Source: UBA11524 sp963590165 (GTDB lineage Bacteria > Bacillota > Clostridia > Christensenellales > Aristaeellaceae). Taken from it: a stretch of DNA of 46,154 bases. A program made the translations under genes and the position numbers. Position 1 is the first letter of the stretch. Each line of letters begins with the position of its first letter. Location: positions 1 to 46,154 of the forward strand of contig CAVANO010000038.1 of NCBI GenBank assembly GCA_963590165.1, given 5' to 3'. Below the pieces are notes generated by a model, which was given only the letters and a program-made list of their open reading frames with translations, searched no databases and was not told the origin of the DNA. Shown in pieces: positions 1 through 8,893 of this stretch.

Positions 1-1
1 C

Positions 2-835
2 GCCGGCTGGAGCAAGATGATTCTGATTTTTGCCGTTCCCTGCGGCACCATCGGTCTGCTCCGCTTCATCTTCATTCCGGAAAAATACGATGTGGACGCC
101 GGTACGGATAAGATCAATTTGAAGGAAGTCTGGCAGTGCCTCAAGCAGAACAAATACATCTACCCAGTGGCCATCATGTCGATGATCTACCAGTTCGTGG
201 CGAACATGGGCGTGTCGACATACTATTACACCTATATCGTCAACAACATCGGCGCCATGAGCCTCATCGGACTTACCTCCGTAGTCATGATCCCATTCCT
301 TGCGCTTTCTCCGGCGATCCTCAAGAAGCTCTCCGTGCAGAAAATGTGCATGATCGGATTTGCACTGTGCATCGCGGGCTACGGGCTTGTGTGGTTTGCG
401 AAGGATAATCTTGCCATGCTGCTCGGGCTCGGCATCCTCAGCGGAGCCGGTGTGCTGCCCATCAATATGTTCAGCACGCTGCTTGTCTACGACTGCGCGG
501 ATTACAACGAGTGGCAGGGTCGCCCGAGAATGGAAGGCACGCTCGGCACGATCCCCGGTCTGGCACAAAAGCTCGGCAGCGCCTTCGGCGGATTTGTCCT
601 CGGCCTTCTTCTGGACGCATCCGGCTTTATCAGCGCGGTAGAGGGCGAAACTGTCGCACAGCCGGAATCTGCGCTGCTCATGATCCGACTGCTCGCAAGT
701 GTCATCCCCGCGGTTTTGTTCGCCGTTGCACTTGTTGTCTGCTCGTTCTATAAGCTGGATAAAATCAAACCGCAGATGCGTAAAGACATCGATGAGCGCC
801 GCGCAGCCAGAGCCGCCGCAGCCGAGACCCGGTAA
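2..835 (+). CDS. GPH-family sugar:cation symporter, C-terminal part (5' end cut by window)
   Basis: The reading frame is open from base 2, before the first ATG at 17, so the gene enters the window already in progress; about 277 codons are present, where a full family member has about 450-500. The translation is strongly hydrophobic with several membrane segments. It ends in a charged, Arg/Ala-rich cytoplasmic tail after the conserved YDCADYNEWQGRPRMEG region, which matches the DYxE/K loop of glycoside-pentoside-hexuronide (MelB-like) symporters. Such proteins import oligosaccharides or glycosides with Na+ or H+. It is followed by a hairpin and an esterase gene, and a second symporter of the same family lies 1 kb downstream. 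The exact substrate cannot be read from sequence; the context suggests hemicellulose or pectin oligosaccharides. Confidence 0.88.
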   Translation, partial: AGWSKMILIFAVPCGTIGLLRFIFIPEKYDVDAGTDKINLKEVWQCLKQNKYIYPVAIMSMIYQFVANMGVSTYYYTYIVNNIGAMSLIGLTSVVMIPFLALSPAILKKLSVQKMCMIGFALCIAGYGLVWFAKDNLAMLLGLGILSGAGVLPINMFSTLLVYDCADYNEWQGRPRMEGTLGTIPGLAQKLGSAFGGFVLGLLLDASGFISAVEGETVAQPESALLMIRLLASVIPAVLFAVALVVCSFYKLDKIKPQMRKDIDERRAARAAAAETR

Positions 836-849
836 TTTCGAATATCATC

Positions 850-878
850 AAAGCCCGTGAAAGATCTTCACGGGCTTT
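850..878 (+). terminator. 12-bp perfect hairpin between symporter and esterase genes
   Basis: A perfect 12-bp inverted repeat (AAAGCCCGTGAA / TTCACGGGCTTT) with a 5-nt loop starts 15 bases after the symporter stop codon. It has only a short T tract at the end of the stem, so it may be a leaky intrinsic terminator or a processing/stabilising hairpin that lowers expression of the downstream operon. It also shows that the upstream ATG at 857 is not the esterase start, because that codon lies inside the stem. Confidence 0.6.
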
Positions 879-901
879 CCGCAAAACAGGAGGAATGTTA
901 T

Positions 902-1906
902 ATGGAAACAACCGTCACAAAAGAGATGCGATTTCGGAAAGTAAAACACATCCCCGCTTTGAAAGAAGCATCTCCGTATCTGATCGGCGGCGTCGGACTT
1001 ATGAAGCATGCCGTGGACTTTATGAAAATCGAAGATTTCGGGAAGATGAACTGGAATGCGGAAAGCATCGTCGACGGCCTGAATTACCTTATCGAGCTGG
1101 AGCAGACCGGATCGCATCTGTTTCCGGTTTACTCGCGGGAGGAATGCCGCGCCGACCGCTCGAAGAAGTCGGTCAACCTTCTGCACTTTCCTGCTAAAAA
1201 AACGGGAAAGCCGTTTGTTGTATTGTGTGCCGGAGGCGCTTATATGAGCGTTTGTTCCGCCGCCGAAGGATACCCCGTGGCAAAAGTTTTCAATGAACTC
1301 GGCTATCCGGCCTTTGTCCTCAATTACCGCGTAGGCGGCAGCGGCCTGATGCCGAAGCCTATCGACGATCTCGCGGCGGCGCTGCGGTACATCCGCTCCC
1401 GTGCCGAAGAATTTCATGTGGATCCCGACCGCTATATTGTCTGCGGCTTTTCGGCCGGCGGCAACCTCACGGCCCTGTGGGGGACGGAAAACCACGGATA
1501 CAAAACCTATGGTCTCCCGGCTCCCGAAGCGTTGTTCCCGATTTATCCCGCCGTTTCGCCGAAGCTGTGGGGCGCATCGGACAATAAAGCCGTTGCCGCA
1601 TTTCAAAAGACCATGTTCGGAAAAGATCCGTCCGGCGAGATTCTGCGGGAATACGATGCCTTAGAGCACATCGGTGCCGACTATCCGCCCTCTTATATCG
1701 TCTGCTGCCGGGATGACGATACGGTCCCTCCGGTGAACTCCGAGGCACTGAAGAAGGTACTGGATGGCCTGCGCATTCCCGCGGTTCTGGAAATCGGAGA
1801 GCACGGCGGCCACGGCTTCGGCAAAGGGCGCGGAACCGATGTGGAAGGCTGGATCGGACGGGCGGTTGCCTTTTTGGAGCACTCGGAAAAAAAAGCAAGG
1901 AGATAA
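902..1906 (+). CDS. Alpha/beta-hydrolase, carbohydrate-esterase-like
   Basis: A protein of 334 residues starting METTVTKEM. This start is chosen because AGGAGG lies 8 bases upstream; the in-frame ATG at 857 lies in a hairpin with no ribosome site. It has the alpha/beta-hydrolase layout of the BD-FAE/esterase group: an oxyanion-type CAGGAYMS motif near residue 110, the nucleophile elbow GFSAGG (Ser about 184), an acid in RDDDTVPP (about 271-273) and a late His in HGGHGFG (about 301-304). No signal peptide is visible, so it is probably cytoplasmic. Between two sugar symporters and upstream of GH43/GH2/GH3 genes, it most likely removes acetyl or similar ester groups from imported plant oligosaccharides. 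A general lipase-like role cannot be excluded. Confidence 0.85.
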   Translation: METTVTKEMRFRKVKHIPALKEASPYLIGGVGLMKHAVDFMKIEDFGKMNWNAESIVDGLNYLIELEQTGSHLFPVYSREECRADRSKKSVNLLHFPAKKTGKPFVVLCAGGAYMSVCSAAEGYPVAKVFNELGYPAFVLNYRVGGSGLMPKPIDDLAAALRYIRSRAEEFHVDPDRYIVCGFSAGGNLTALWGTENHGYKTYGLPAPEALFPIYPAVSPKLWGASDNKAVAAFQKTMFGKDPSGEILREYDALEHIGADYPPSYIVCCRDDDTVPPVNSEALKKVLDGLRIPAVLEIGEHGGHGFGKGRGTDVEGWIGRAVAFLEHSEKKARR

Positions 1907-1910
1907 TCAT

Positions 1911-3353
1911 ATGAAAAAGTTCTTTTCCAATTCATTCCTTGATTCCCGCGTACCGATGGATCATGTAACAAAGAAGGAACGGTGGCTCGGCTTTCTGCTG
2001 GGGCCGTCCGGGATGCTCCTGCTCAACGCGGTCATCGCCGGGTACCTGAATATCTATTATACGGATGTCCTAAAAGTCAGCGGGCTGTTGGGCGGGGCGT
2101 TTCTCGTGGTCATGCCCATCGTTTCCAAAATCATTGACGCCATTACAAATGTCCTTATGGGTCAAATCATCGAGCGCACTCACACACCGCAAGGCAAGGC
2201 GCGCCCGTGGCTACTGGTAGCGGCTCCCGCCGTGACCATCTCCGGCATTTTGCTGGTGTTGGTCCCGCAAGCGAGCGAAGCTGCGCAGATCGTCTGGATC
2301 ACGCTGACCTACAACCTTTACTACTGCATCGCCTACACCATTTACAACATGAGCCACACCTTAATGATGCCCCTTTCCACTGGCGATACCAAGGAACGGG
2401 ATAAGCTGGCCATGTTCAACAATGTGGGCAACTGCATCATCCCCGGCCTGTTCGTATCTATGCTGTTCCCCATGTTCGTTCGTCCTTTTATGGGTGTTGA
2501 CCGCGGACTTTGGATCATGGTGTTCTGCATTTTCAGCGTGGCCGCTTTCCCCGCCGTTCTTTTGGAGTATTATTTCACGAAAGAACGGGTGACGGAACAG
2601 CAGAAAGTGCAGAACATCCCTGCTTCCATGCACTCCATGCGGGAGCAATGGCGCGCTTGCATCCATAGCAAATACTGGGTCATGGTCATGATCATGATGG
2701 TGGTCGGAACCCTGTTGAACGGCATCATCCTTGTTGGCCGTCTCTATTATTGCGATTGGGTTTTGGGCACCTACAATGACGGATTTACCTATACCGTTTT
2801 GAACGCCGTGGGGCAGGCTCCGTTGGGCTTCGGCATTTTCCTCGTCTGGCCGTTAGTCGGCAAATTTGGAAAGCGAAACTGCATTTTGGTCGGCTCCATT
2901 CTCTGCGTTATAGGAAGCATTGTCTCACTTCTCGACCCCAGAAACCTGGTCTTGGTTTTGAGCGGTCTGATGATCGCCTCAGTAGGCGCGCTTCCGAACA
3001 CATATACCGCCACGGCGCTCATGGCAGACGCCATGGACTATGTGGAGTATAAGAGCGGCTTCCGCTGTGACGGTCTGACTGTTTCCATTTACAGCATTGT
3101 GAACACCATCAGCGCGGGAATCGGCACGGGCATCGTCAATATGGGTCTCGCGGCGTTCAACTATGTTCCGCCCGCCGCTGACGGGAGCTGGGTACCGCAG
3201 AGCGCCGAATTGCAAACACTCCTGATCGTGATGGCGCTGGGGCTGAGTGTGATCGGCCCTGCCGTCAACATCCTCTGCCTAATTCCTCACAAGTTGGATA
3301 AAGAAATGCCCGCCATCCGAGAAGAAATGGAAAGGAGAAAGAGCCATGCCTAA
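1911..3353 (+). CDS. GPH-family sugar:cation symporter
   Basis: A full-length protein of 480 residues starting MKKFFSNSFLDSRVPMDHV. The start is set by AAGGAGA 7 bases upstream, only 4 bases after the esterase stop. The protein has about twelve hydrophobic segments. The N-terminal half carries the MelB-type loop with RTHTPQGKARPW, which matches the cytoplasmic loop between TM2 and TM3. The C-terminal half has the second conserved ADAMDYVEYKSGFRCDGL segment of this family. It imports glycosides driven by a cation gradient. Its stop codon lies inside the next gene (8-bp overlap), so it is translationally coupled to the first GH43 enzyme, which suggests matched transport and hydrolysis. Confidence 0.9.
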   Translation: MKKFFSNSFLDSRVPMDHVTKKERWLGFLLGPSGMLLLNAVIAGYLNIYYTDVLKVSGLLGGAFLVVMPIVSKIIDAITNVLMGQIIERTHTPQGKARPWLLVAAPAVTISGILLVLVPQASEAAQIVWITLTYNLYYCIAYTIYNMSHTLMMPLSTGDTKERDKLAMFNNVGNCIIPGLFVSMLFPMFVRPFMGVDRGLWIMVFCIFSVAAFPAVLLEYYFTKERVTEQQKVQNIPASMHSMREQWRACIHSKYWVMVMIMMVVGTLLNGIILVGRLYYCDWVLGTYNDGFTYTVLNAVGQAPLGFGIFLVWPLVGKFGKRNCILVGSILCVIGSIVSLLDPRNLVLVLSGLMIASVGALPNTYTATALMADAMDYVEYKSGFRCDGLTVSIYSIVNTISAGIGTGIVNMGLAAFNYVPPAADGSWVPQSAELQTLLIVMALGLSVIGPAVNILCLIPHKLDKEMPAIREEMERRKSHA

Positions 3354-5043
3354 AATCATTTGCAACCCCTTAAATTTGGATTACCGCTATCAAAACCGCA
3401 TCGAGGGCGGGCGTCCCAGCCTTTCCCGCGAGGGGGCGGACCCAACCATGCTGCTGTGGAGGGACAAATATCTGCTGTTCGTATCCATGTCGGGCGGCTT
3501 TTGGTACTCGGACGACCTCGCGGACTGGCAGTTCCACGAAACGCCGGAGCTTCCCATCTACGACTACGCTCCTGACGTGCGCGTCGTGGACGGCAAGGTG
3601 GTGTTCTCCGCCAGCCGACACACGAAATGCAGCTTTTACACCAGCGCCGACCCGCTGAATGAGCCGTTTCAGCCCATGCCGGAAAATTTTGCTTGGTGGG
3701 ACCCCAACATCTTTCAGGACGACGATGGGCGGGTGTACTTTTATTGGGGCTGTTCTACCAAGCCCATTCACGGGGTGGAAGTGGATCGCAAGACCTTGAC
3801 GCCCATCGGCAAAGAAGTGCAGATCATCGCGGGGAATCCGAAATCCCACGGCTGGGAGCGCAAGGGTGAAAACAACGTGGTAAAAAAGCCCGAAACCCAC
3901 ATGGAAAAGATGATGGCGCTTGCCCTCGGCACCGGCCCTTTTATCGAGGGCGCATACATGACCAAGCACGACGGGCGCTACTATTTTCAGTACGCCGCCC
4001 CCGGCACGGAGTTCAATGTCTACGGCAACGGCGTCTATGTGAGCGACAAGCCGCTCGGACCCTTTACCTACCAGCGGCACAATCCATTCTCCGCTGTCCC
4101 CGGCGGCTTTATGACCGCCGCAGGTCACGGCAGCACATTTCAGGACAAAAACGGGAGATGGTGGCACATCTCCACCATGCTCATCGGGGTAAACGAGAAG
4201 TTTGAACGCCGCGTCGGGCTGTTCCCCTGCGATTTTGACGAGAGCGGCGTCATGCACTGCGATCAGGCGTTGGCCGACTATCCCTTTGATGTGGAATCGG
4301 GCGAAAAGATGGGCTGGATGCTGCTTGACGGCAAAGCCAGCGCCTCCTCTGCCCAGACAGGCTGCGCCCCGGAAAACACCGTAAACGAGAACGTCCGCAC
4401 ATGGTGGGCGGCGGAATGCGCCGGCGCGGATCAATACCTGCTTCTCGACCTCGGCGAAGCGAAAACACTCCACGCGATACAGGTAAATTTCGCGGATCAT
4501 CAGCTTTCCCATGAGGAAGCCGACATGGTTAAGAACCAGATCGGCAGCCGGAAGATCTATGTTCAGCCCCAGCGGACAAGGTATCTGCTGGAGGGCTCCG
4601 AGGACGGAGAGACTTGGATCGTCCTGCGCGATCTCCGGGAGGCGGAGACGGACTATTGCCACGATTTCTTCTGTCTCGAAACGCCCGCAAAGCTGCGTTT
4701 CCTGCGCCTTTCCCACATGGAGTTGCCTTTCGGGGGTGTCCCCGCCGTGTCAGGCTTCCGGGTATTCGGCAAAGGCAACGGCGCAGTACCGGCAGCGGTC
4801 AAAGCCGTGCGGCACAAGTATGATGGGCCGCTGAATATCCTGCTGGACTGGGATGCGGTCGAAGGCGCGACCCGCTACAATGTGCGTTACGGCATCTCCC
4901 CGGATAAACTCTATGGGAGCTGGCAGGTTGCGGAAAATCATCTGAATTTCAGCTTCGTCAACGCGGGGGAACCCTATTTTGCCGCTGTGGACAGCATCAA
5001 TGAAAACGGCATCACACCGGGAGAGGTGGTAAAGATCGGATGA
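3346..5043 (+). CDS. GH43 glycoside hydrolase with C-terminal accessory domains
   Basis: A protein of 565 residues. Residues 1-320 form a five-bladed propeller of family GH43, with a catalytic base candidate Asp32 (ADPTMLLW), the pKa-modulating Asp119 (WWDPNIFQDDDG) and a general acid Glu201 (FIEGAYMT). Residues about 330-470 resemble an F5/8 type C (discoidin-like) sugar-binding domain and the last ~85 residues a fibronectin type III fold. GH43 enzymes are arabinofuranosidases, xylosidases or related exo-enzymes; the exact activity is not readable here. No signal peptide is present, so it likely acts inside the cell on imported oligosaccharides. It overlaps the upstream symporter by 8 bp and the downstream GH2 by 4 bp (ATGA). 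Confidence 0.9.
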   Translation: MPKIICNPLNLDYRYQNRIEGGRPSLSREGADPTMLLWRDKYLLFVSMSGGFWYSDDLADWQFHETPELPIYDYAPDVRVVDGKVVFSASRHTKCSFYTSADPLNEPFQPMPENFAWWDPNIFQDDDGRVYFYWGCSTKPIHGVEVDRKTLTPIGKEVQIIAGNPKSHGWERKGENNVVKKPETHMEKMMALALGTGPFIEGAYMTKHDGRYYFQYAAPGTEFNVYGNGVYVSDKPLGPFTYQRHNPFSAVPGGFMTAAGHGSTFQDKNGRWWHISTMLIGVNEKFERRVGLFPCDFDESGVMHCDQALADYPFDVESGEKMGWMLLDGKASASSAQTGCAPENTVNENVRTWWAAECAGADQYLLLDLGEAKTLHAIQVNFADHQLSHEEADMVKNQIGSRKIYVQPQRTRYLLEGSEDGETWIVLRDLREAETDYCHDFFCLETPAKLRFLRLSHMELPFGGVPAVSGFRVFGKGNGAVPAAVKAVRHKYDGPLNILLDWDAVEGATRYNVRYGISPDKLYGSWQVAENHLNFSFVNAGEPYFAAVDSINENGITPGEVVKIG

Positions 5044-7361
5044 AAAAGTTAAGTTTCTGCGAAGGCTGGCAATATAACGGCCGGGAGATCACGCTGCCCC
5101 ACGATGCCATGCTGGAAGCGGGCCGAAACCCGTCCTCCCCCGGCGGCAGCGCCACCGGGTACTACCAAGGCGGCGTCGCCGTCTACGAAAAACATTTTCC
5201 CCGCCCGGAAGAAACTTCCGTCCGCTTTCTGTTTGAGGGCGTGTATCGCAAGGCAAAGGTGGAGATCAACGGGCAGGCGGCAGGCGGCTGCGCTTATGGC
5301 TACTCGGCTTTTTCCGTGGACGCCGCGCCATACCTGATCGACGGAGAGAATACGATCAAGGTCACGGCGGACAACAGCGAGCTGCCCAACTCCCGCTGGT
5401 ACTCCGGCACGGGCATCTATCGCCCGGTATGGATGCTGACAGGCGGAGAAACGCACATCGTTCCGGGCAGCGTCCGCATTTCAACGATCGCGCTTACACC
5501 GCCCACCATTCAGGTGGAGGCAAACGCCATGGGCGGTGAGCTGCGCGTCGAGATTTTTGACGGCGACGCCCTCGTCGCCACCGGCGCACCCGGCTCGATC
5601 AATATACCTGACGCCAAGCTGTGGAGCGACGAAACGCCGTATCTCTACCGCTGCAAGGTCACGCTGACGGAGCGCGGGGAAACCATGGACACGGAGGAAG
5701 TGACCTTTGGCGTCCGCATGATCTCCAAAGACCATAACGGTCTCTATGTCAATGGGAAAAATGTTCTGCTGCGGGGCGGCTGTGTCCACCATGACAATGG
5801 CATCCTCGGCGCCTGCGCCTATGCGGAGGCGGAATGGCGCAAGGTGAGGATGCTGAAGGAGGCAGGCTTCAACGCCATTCGCTCGTCACACAACCCATGC
5901 AGCGCCGCGCTGCTGGACGCCTGCGACTACTATGGCGTCTATGTGATCGACGAAGCGTGGGATATGTGGTATCAGCGGAAAAACACCTATGACTACGGCC
6001 TTGACTTTGAAGAGAATTGGCGCTTCGATCTGGAGTCCATGGTGGAAAAGGATTACAACCACCCCAGCGTCCTCATGTACTCTATCGGCAATGAAGTATC
6101 GGAACCGGCATCAGAAAAAGGTCTGTCACTGGCGCGGGAACTGACCGACACGCTCCACCGTCTGGATAGCGGCCGTCTTGTGACCGGCGGCTTCAACCTC
6201 ATGCTGCTGATGCGCGCAAGAGAAGGAAAATTTCAGTTTTCCGAGGAAGCACCTGACACGAAGCCCATGAACTCATCTATGATGTTCAACATGATGGCGT
6301 CCACCATCGGTACGGGTATGAACAGATCCTCCGGGTCAAAAAAGGTCGACACCCTGATCTCACCGCTTATGGACATCGTAGATGTGGCAGGGTATAACTA
6401 TGCATCCGGCCGCTACGCCAAGGACGCCAAGCTCCACCCGGAGCGGGTCATCGTCGGCTCCGAGACCTTCCCGCAGGATATTGTGAAAAACTGGCGTATG
6501 GTGAAGCAGTATCCCGCGCTCATCGGCGATTTCATGTGGACGGCTTGGGACTATCTCGGAGAAGCCGGCATCGGCGCGTGGGCTTATACCGAGGACGGAC
6601 GCAGCTTCAATAAGCCCTACCCGTGGCTGCTGGGCGATGTGGGTGCGATCGACCTGCTGGGCAATCCTACCGGCGAACTCTATCTGGCGCAGGCGGCATG
6701 GGGACTGCTTACTGAGCCGGTGATCGCCGTGCAGCCGGTCAACCATCACGGCGTCCAGCCCGCAAAACAGACTTGGCGCGGCACGAACGCGATCCCAAGC
6801 TGGTCGTGGAAGGACTGCGAGGGGGAAAAAGCGGTGGTGGAGGTGTACACCGATGCCGCGGCAGTCGAGCTTTTCTTGGGCGGAAAAAGCGTCGTCAAGA
6901 AGAAAGTCAAGGACTGCATTGCCTCGTTCCAACTGGGGTATGCCCCCGGAACGCTGGAGGCGGTAGCTTATACCGCCTCGGGTAGTGAAGCCGGACGGAC
7001 AATTCTCAAAAGCGCGGGTGTGGCACATCCTGTTCCGCAGTTTGAACAGGCTGCCGCTCGTCCTTGCGAGGTGCTGTTTGTTCCGGTGTCCATTGCAGAC
7101 GAAACCGGGATCGTCGAATCCAACGACGACCGGGTGCTGACCGTTTCCGTAGAAAACGGCGAGCTTCTGGCCTTTGGCAGCGCAAATCCGCGCACGGAGG
7201 ACGACTACCGCTCCGGGCGCTGTGTTTCCTACTATGGCCGTGCGCTGACCGTGGTACGGGCAGGCGCAGACGGCGCGGTGACGGTGACGGTTTCGGATGG
7301 CAGCTCCACAGGCAAGGCGCAGATCCCCATTGAAAGCAATAAGGAGGAATCCCAGACATGA
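5040..7361 (+). CDS. GH2 glycoside hydrolase (beta-galactosidase-like)
   Basis: A protein of 773 residues with the GH2 layout: N-terminal sugar-binding jelly roll (1-150), Ig-like domain (150-230), TIM barrel (230-540) and a C-terminal DUF4982/Ig-like part (about 560-770). The acid/base Glu352 lies in IGNEVSE and the nucleophile Glu475 in GSETFPQ; FNAIRSSHNP is the usual GH2 barrel signature. The family includes beta-galactosidases, beta-glucuronidases and beta-mannosidases, and the domain layout fits beta-galactosidase-like members best. No signal peptide. Start and stop overlap the neighbouring GH43 genes by 4 bp each, so the three hydrolases are translationally coupled. Confidence 0.92.
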   Translation: MKKLSFCEGWQYNGREITLPHDAMLEAGRNPSSPGGSATGYYQGGVAVYEKHFPRPEETSVRFLFEGVYRKAKVEINGQAAGGCAYGYSAFSVDAAPYLIDGENTIKVTADNSELPNSRWYSGTGIYRPVWMLTGGETHIVPGSVRISTIALTPPTIQVEANAMGGELRVEIFDGDALVATGAPGSINIPDAKLWSDETPYLYRCKVTLTERGETMDTEEVTFGVRMISKDHNGLYVNGKNVLLRGGCVHHDNGILGACAYAEAEWRKVRMLKEAGFNAIRSSHNPCSAALLDACDYYGVYVIDEAWDMWYQRKNTYDYGLDFEENWRFDLESMVEKDYNHPSVLMYSIGNEVSEPASEKGLSLARELTDTLHRLDSGRLVTGGFNLMLLMRAREGKFQFSEEAPDTKPMNSSMMFNMMASTIGTGMNRSSGSKKVDTLISPLMDIVDVAGYNYASGRYAKDAKLHPERVIVGSETFPQDIVKNWRMVKQYPALIGDFMWTAWDYLGEAGIGAWAYTEDGRSFNKPYPWLLGDVGAIDLLGNPTGELYLAQAAWGLLTEPVIAVQPVNHHGVQPAKQTWRGTNAIPSWSWKDCEGEKAVVEVYTDAAAVELFLGGKSVVKKKVKDCIASFQLGYAPGTLEAVAYTASGSEAGRTILKSAGVAHPVPQFEQAAARPCEVLFVPVSIADETGIVESNDDRVLTVSVENGELLAFGSANPRTEDDYRSGRCVSYYGRALTVVRAGADGAVTVTVSDGSSTGKAQIPIESNKEESQT

Positions 7362-8893
7362 AGAAGCAGGTCTTTAACCCTTATCTCCCGCTGGACGTCT
7401 ACATCCCGGATGGGGAACCCCATGTGTTCGGCGACCGCGTCTATGTGTTTGGCTCCCATGACAAGGAGGGCGGCGATACCTTCTGTATGCTGGACTATGA
7501 GGTTTGGTCCGCCCCGGTGGACGACCTTTCCGACTGGCGCTGCGAGGGCGTGATTTACCGCGCCGAGCAGGACCCGAACCGGGACGAAAAGCGCAAATAT
7601 ATGTACGCCCCCGACGTGGTGCGGGGAAACGACGGGCGGTACTACCTCTACTACGCGATGGCGGGCGGCTGCTTCACCTCGCCTATCCATGTGGCGGTCT
7701 GCGACACACCCGCCGGAAAATACGAATATTACGGTTCTCTCCGCAACCCGGACGGTTCGGTTTTTGACCGGAAAATCACCTTTGACCCCGGCCTCATCAA
7801 CGACGACGGCACGATCCGTCTCTACTACGGCTGGGCGATGGGAAGTGCGAAGATGAACGGTCTGCCGCCCGAAATGGCAGAAACCGTGAAGCAGCAGCTT
7901 CGTCCCATGGAGATGCAGATGTTCGGCAAGACGGCGGAGCAGCTTGACGCCGAGTCGGACGGCATCCAGGGTGCGTTCACGGTGACGCTGGCCGACGATA
8001 TGCTGACAGTAACAAGCGAACCGACCCGCATTCTGCCGGGGCAGCTCGACGCCGCAGGGACGCAGTTCGAGGGTCATGCATTTTTTGAGGCCAGCTCCAT
8101 CCGAAAAATCGGAGACACCTACTACTTCATCTATTCCTCGCAGGTCAACCACGAGTTATGCTACGCCATCAGCCAATATCCCGACCGCGATTTCCGTTAC
8201 TGCGGGGTTATCGTGTCCAACGGGGACATCGGTTTCCACGGAAGGAAAGCGGAGGATCGTCTCGCCATCACCGGCAACAACCATGGCAGTATAGAGAACA
8301 TCGGCGGCGAGTGGTATATATTCTACCACCGGCACACGAACAAAACCTGCTACAGCCGGCAGGGGTGCGCGGAGAAAATTACAATCGCCCCGGGCGGAAC
8401 GATCCCGCAGGTCGAAATGACCTCCTACGGGCTGGACGACGGCCCGCTGCCCGCCGAGGGGGAATATCCCGCTCCCATCGCCTGCAATCTCACGAACGGG
8501 AGGATGCCGCACATTGAGGTGGACGGCATAAAAGATGACGTTCCCTATATCACCTGCAAGAACGGGGAGCGCATCATTGCGGACATCAGCGACGGCACGC
8601 TAATCGGGTATAAGTATTTTCAGTTCGACGGCGATGCTCGGCTGACCCTCTGCGTCAAAGGAAATGGAAAAGGCCAATTTATCGTCAAAGCAGACGATGA
8701 AGAAATCGGCAACGTTGCCGTGCATCCCTCGGACACATGGCAGGAAACGGGTACTGATCTCCGCGTGCAAGGGGTAAAGGCTCTGTTCCTGATTTATAAG
8801 GGAGAGGGAAAAGTGGATCTCAAATCGCTGGCTTTCCGAAAAACATTGACCGAGGGGGCGCACCATGTCGATCATCCGAACCGTATGCGGTGA
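7358..8893 (+). CDS. GH43 glycoside hydrolase, second type
   Basis: A protein of 511 residues, preceded by AAGGAGG and overlapping the GH2 stop by 4 bp. It is a different GH43 lineage from the gene at 3346. The N-terminus has IPDGEPHVFGDRVYV (Asp18 as base candidate), then MYAPDVVRGNDGRYYLYY, FDPGLINDDG (Asp143) and GHAFFEASSIR (Glu244 as acid). Residues about 385-505 look like a beta-sandwich of the CBM6 type. There is no signal peptide. It probably removes arabinosyl or xylosyl-type side groups in the cytoplasm. The last 29 bases overlap the start of the next gene in another frame. Confidence 0.88.
   Translation: MKKQVFNPYLPLDVYIPDGEPHVFGDRVYVFGSHDKEGGDTFCMLDYEVWSAPVDDLSDWRCEGVIYRAEQDPNRDEKRKYMYAPDVVRGNDGRYYLYYAMAGGCFTSPIHVAVCDTPAGKYEYYGSLRNPDGSVFDRKITFDPGLINDDGTIRLYYGWAMGSAKMNGLPPEMAETVKQQLRPMEMQMFGKTAEQLDAESDGIQGAFTVTLADDMLTVTSEPTRILPGQLDAAGTQFEGHAFFEASSIRKIGDTYYFIYSSQVNHELCYAISQYPDRDFRYCGVIVSNGDIGFHGRKAEDRLAITGNNHGSIENIGGEWYIFYHRHTNKTCYSRQGCAEKITIAPGGTIPQVEMTSYGLDDGPLPAEGEYPAPIACNLTNGRMPHIEVDGIKDDVPYITCKNGERIIADISDGTLIGYKYFQFDGDARLTLCVKGNGKGQFIVKADDEEIGNVAVHPSDTWQETGTDLRVQGVKALFLIYKGEGKVDLKSLAFRKTLTEGAHHVDHPNRMR

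Noticed and set aside
3370..4716. 448-codon minus-strand frame opposite the first GH43 gene
   Set aside because: Antisense shadow: the GH43 motifs and coupled start/stop signals lie on the plus strand.
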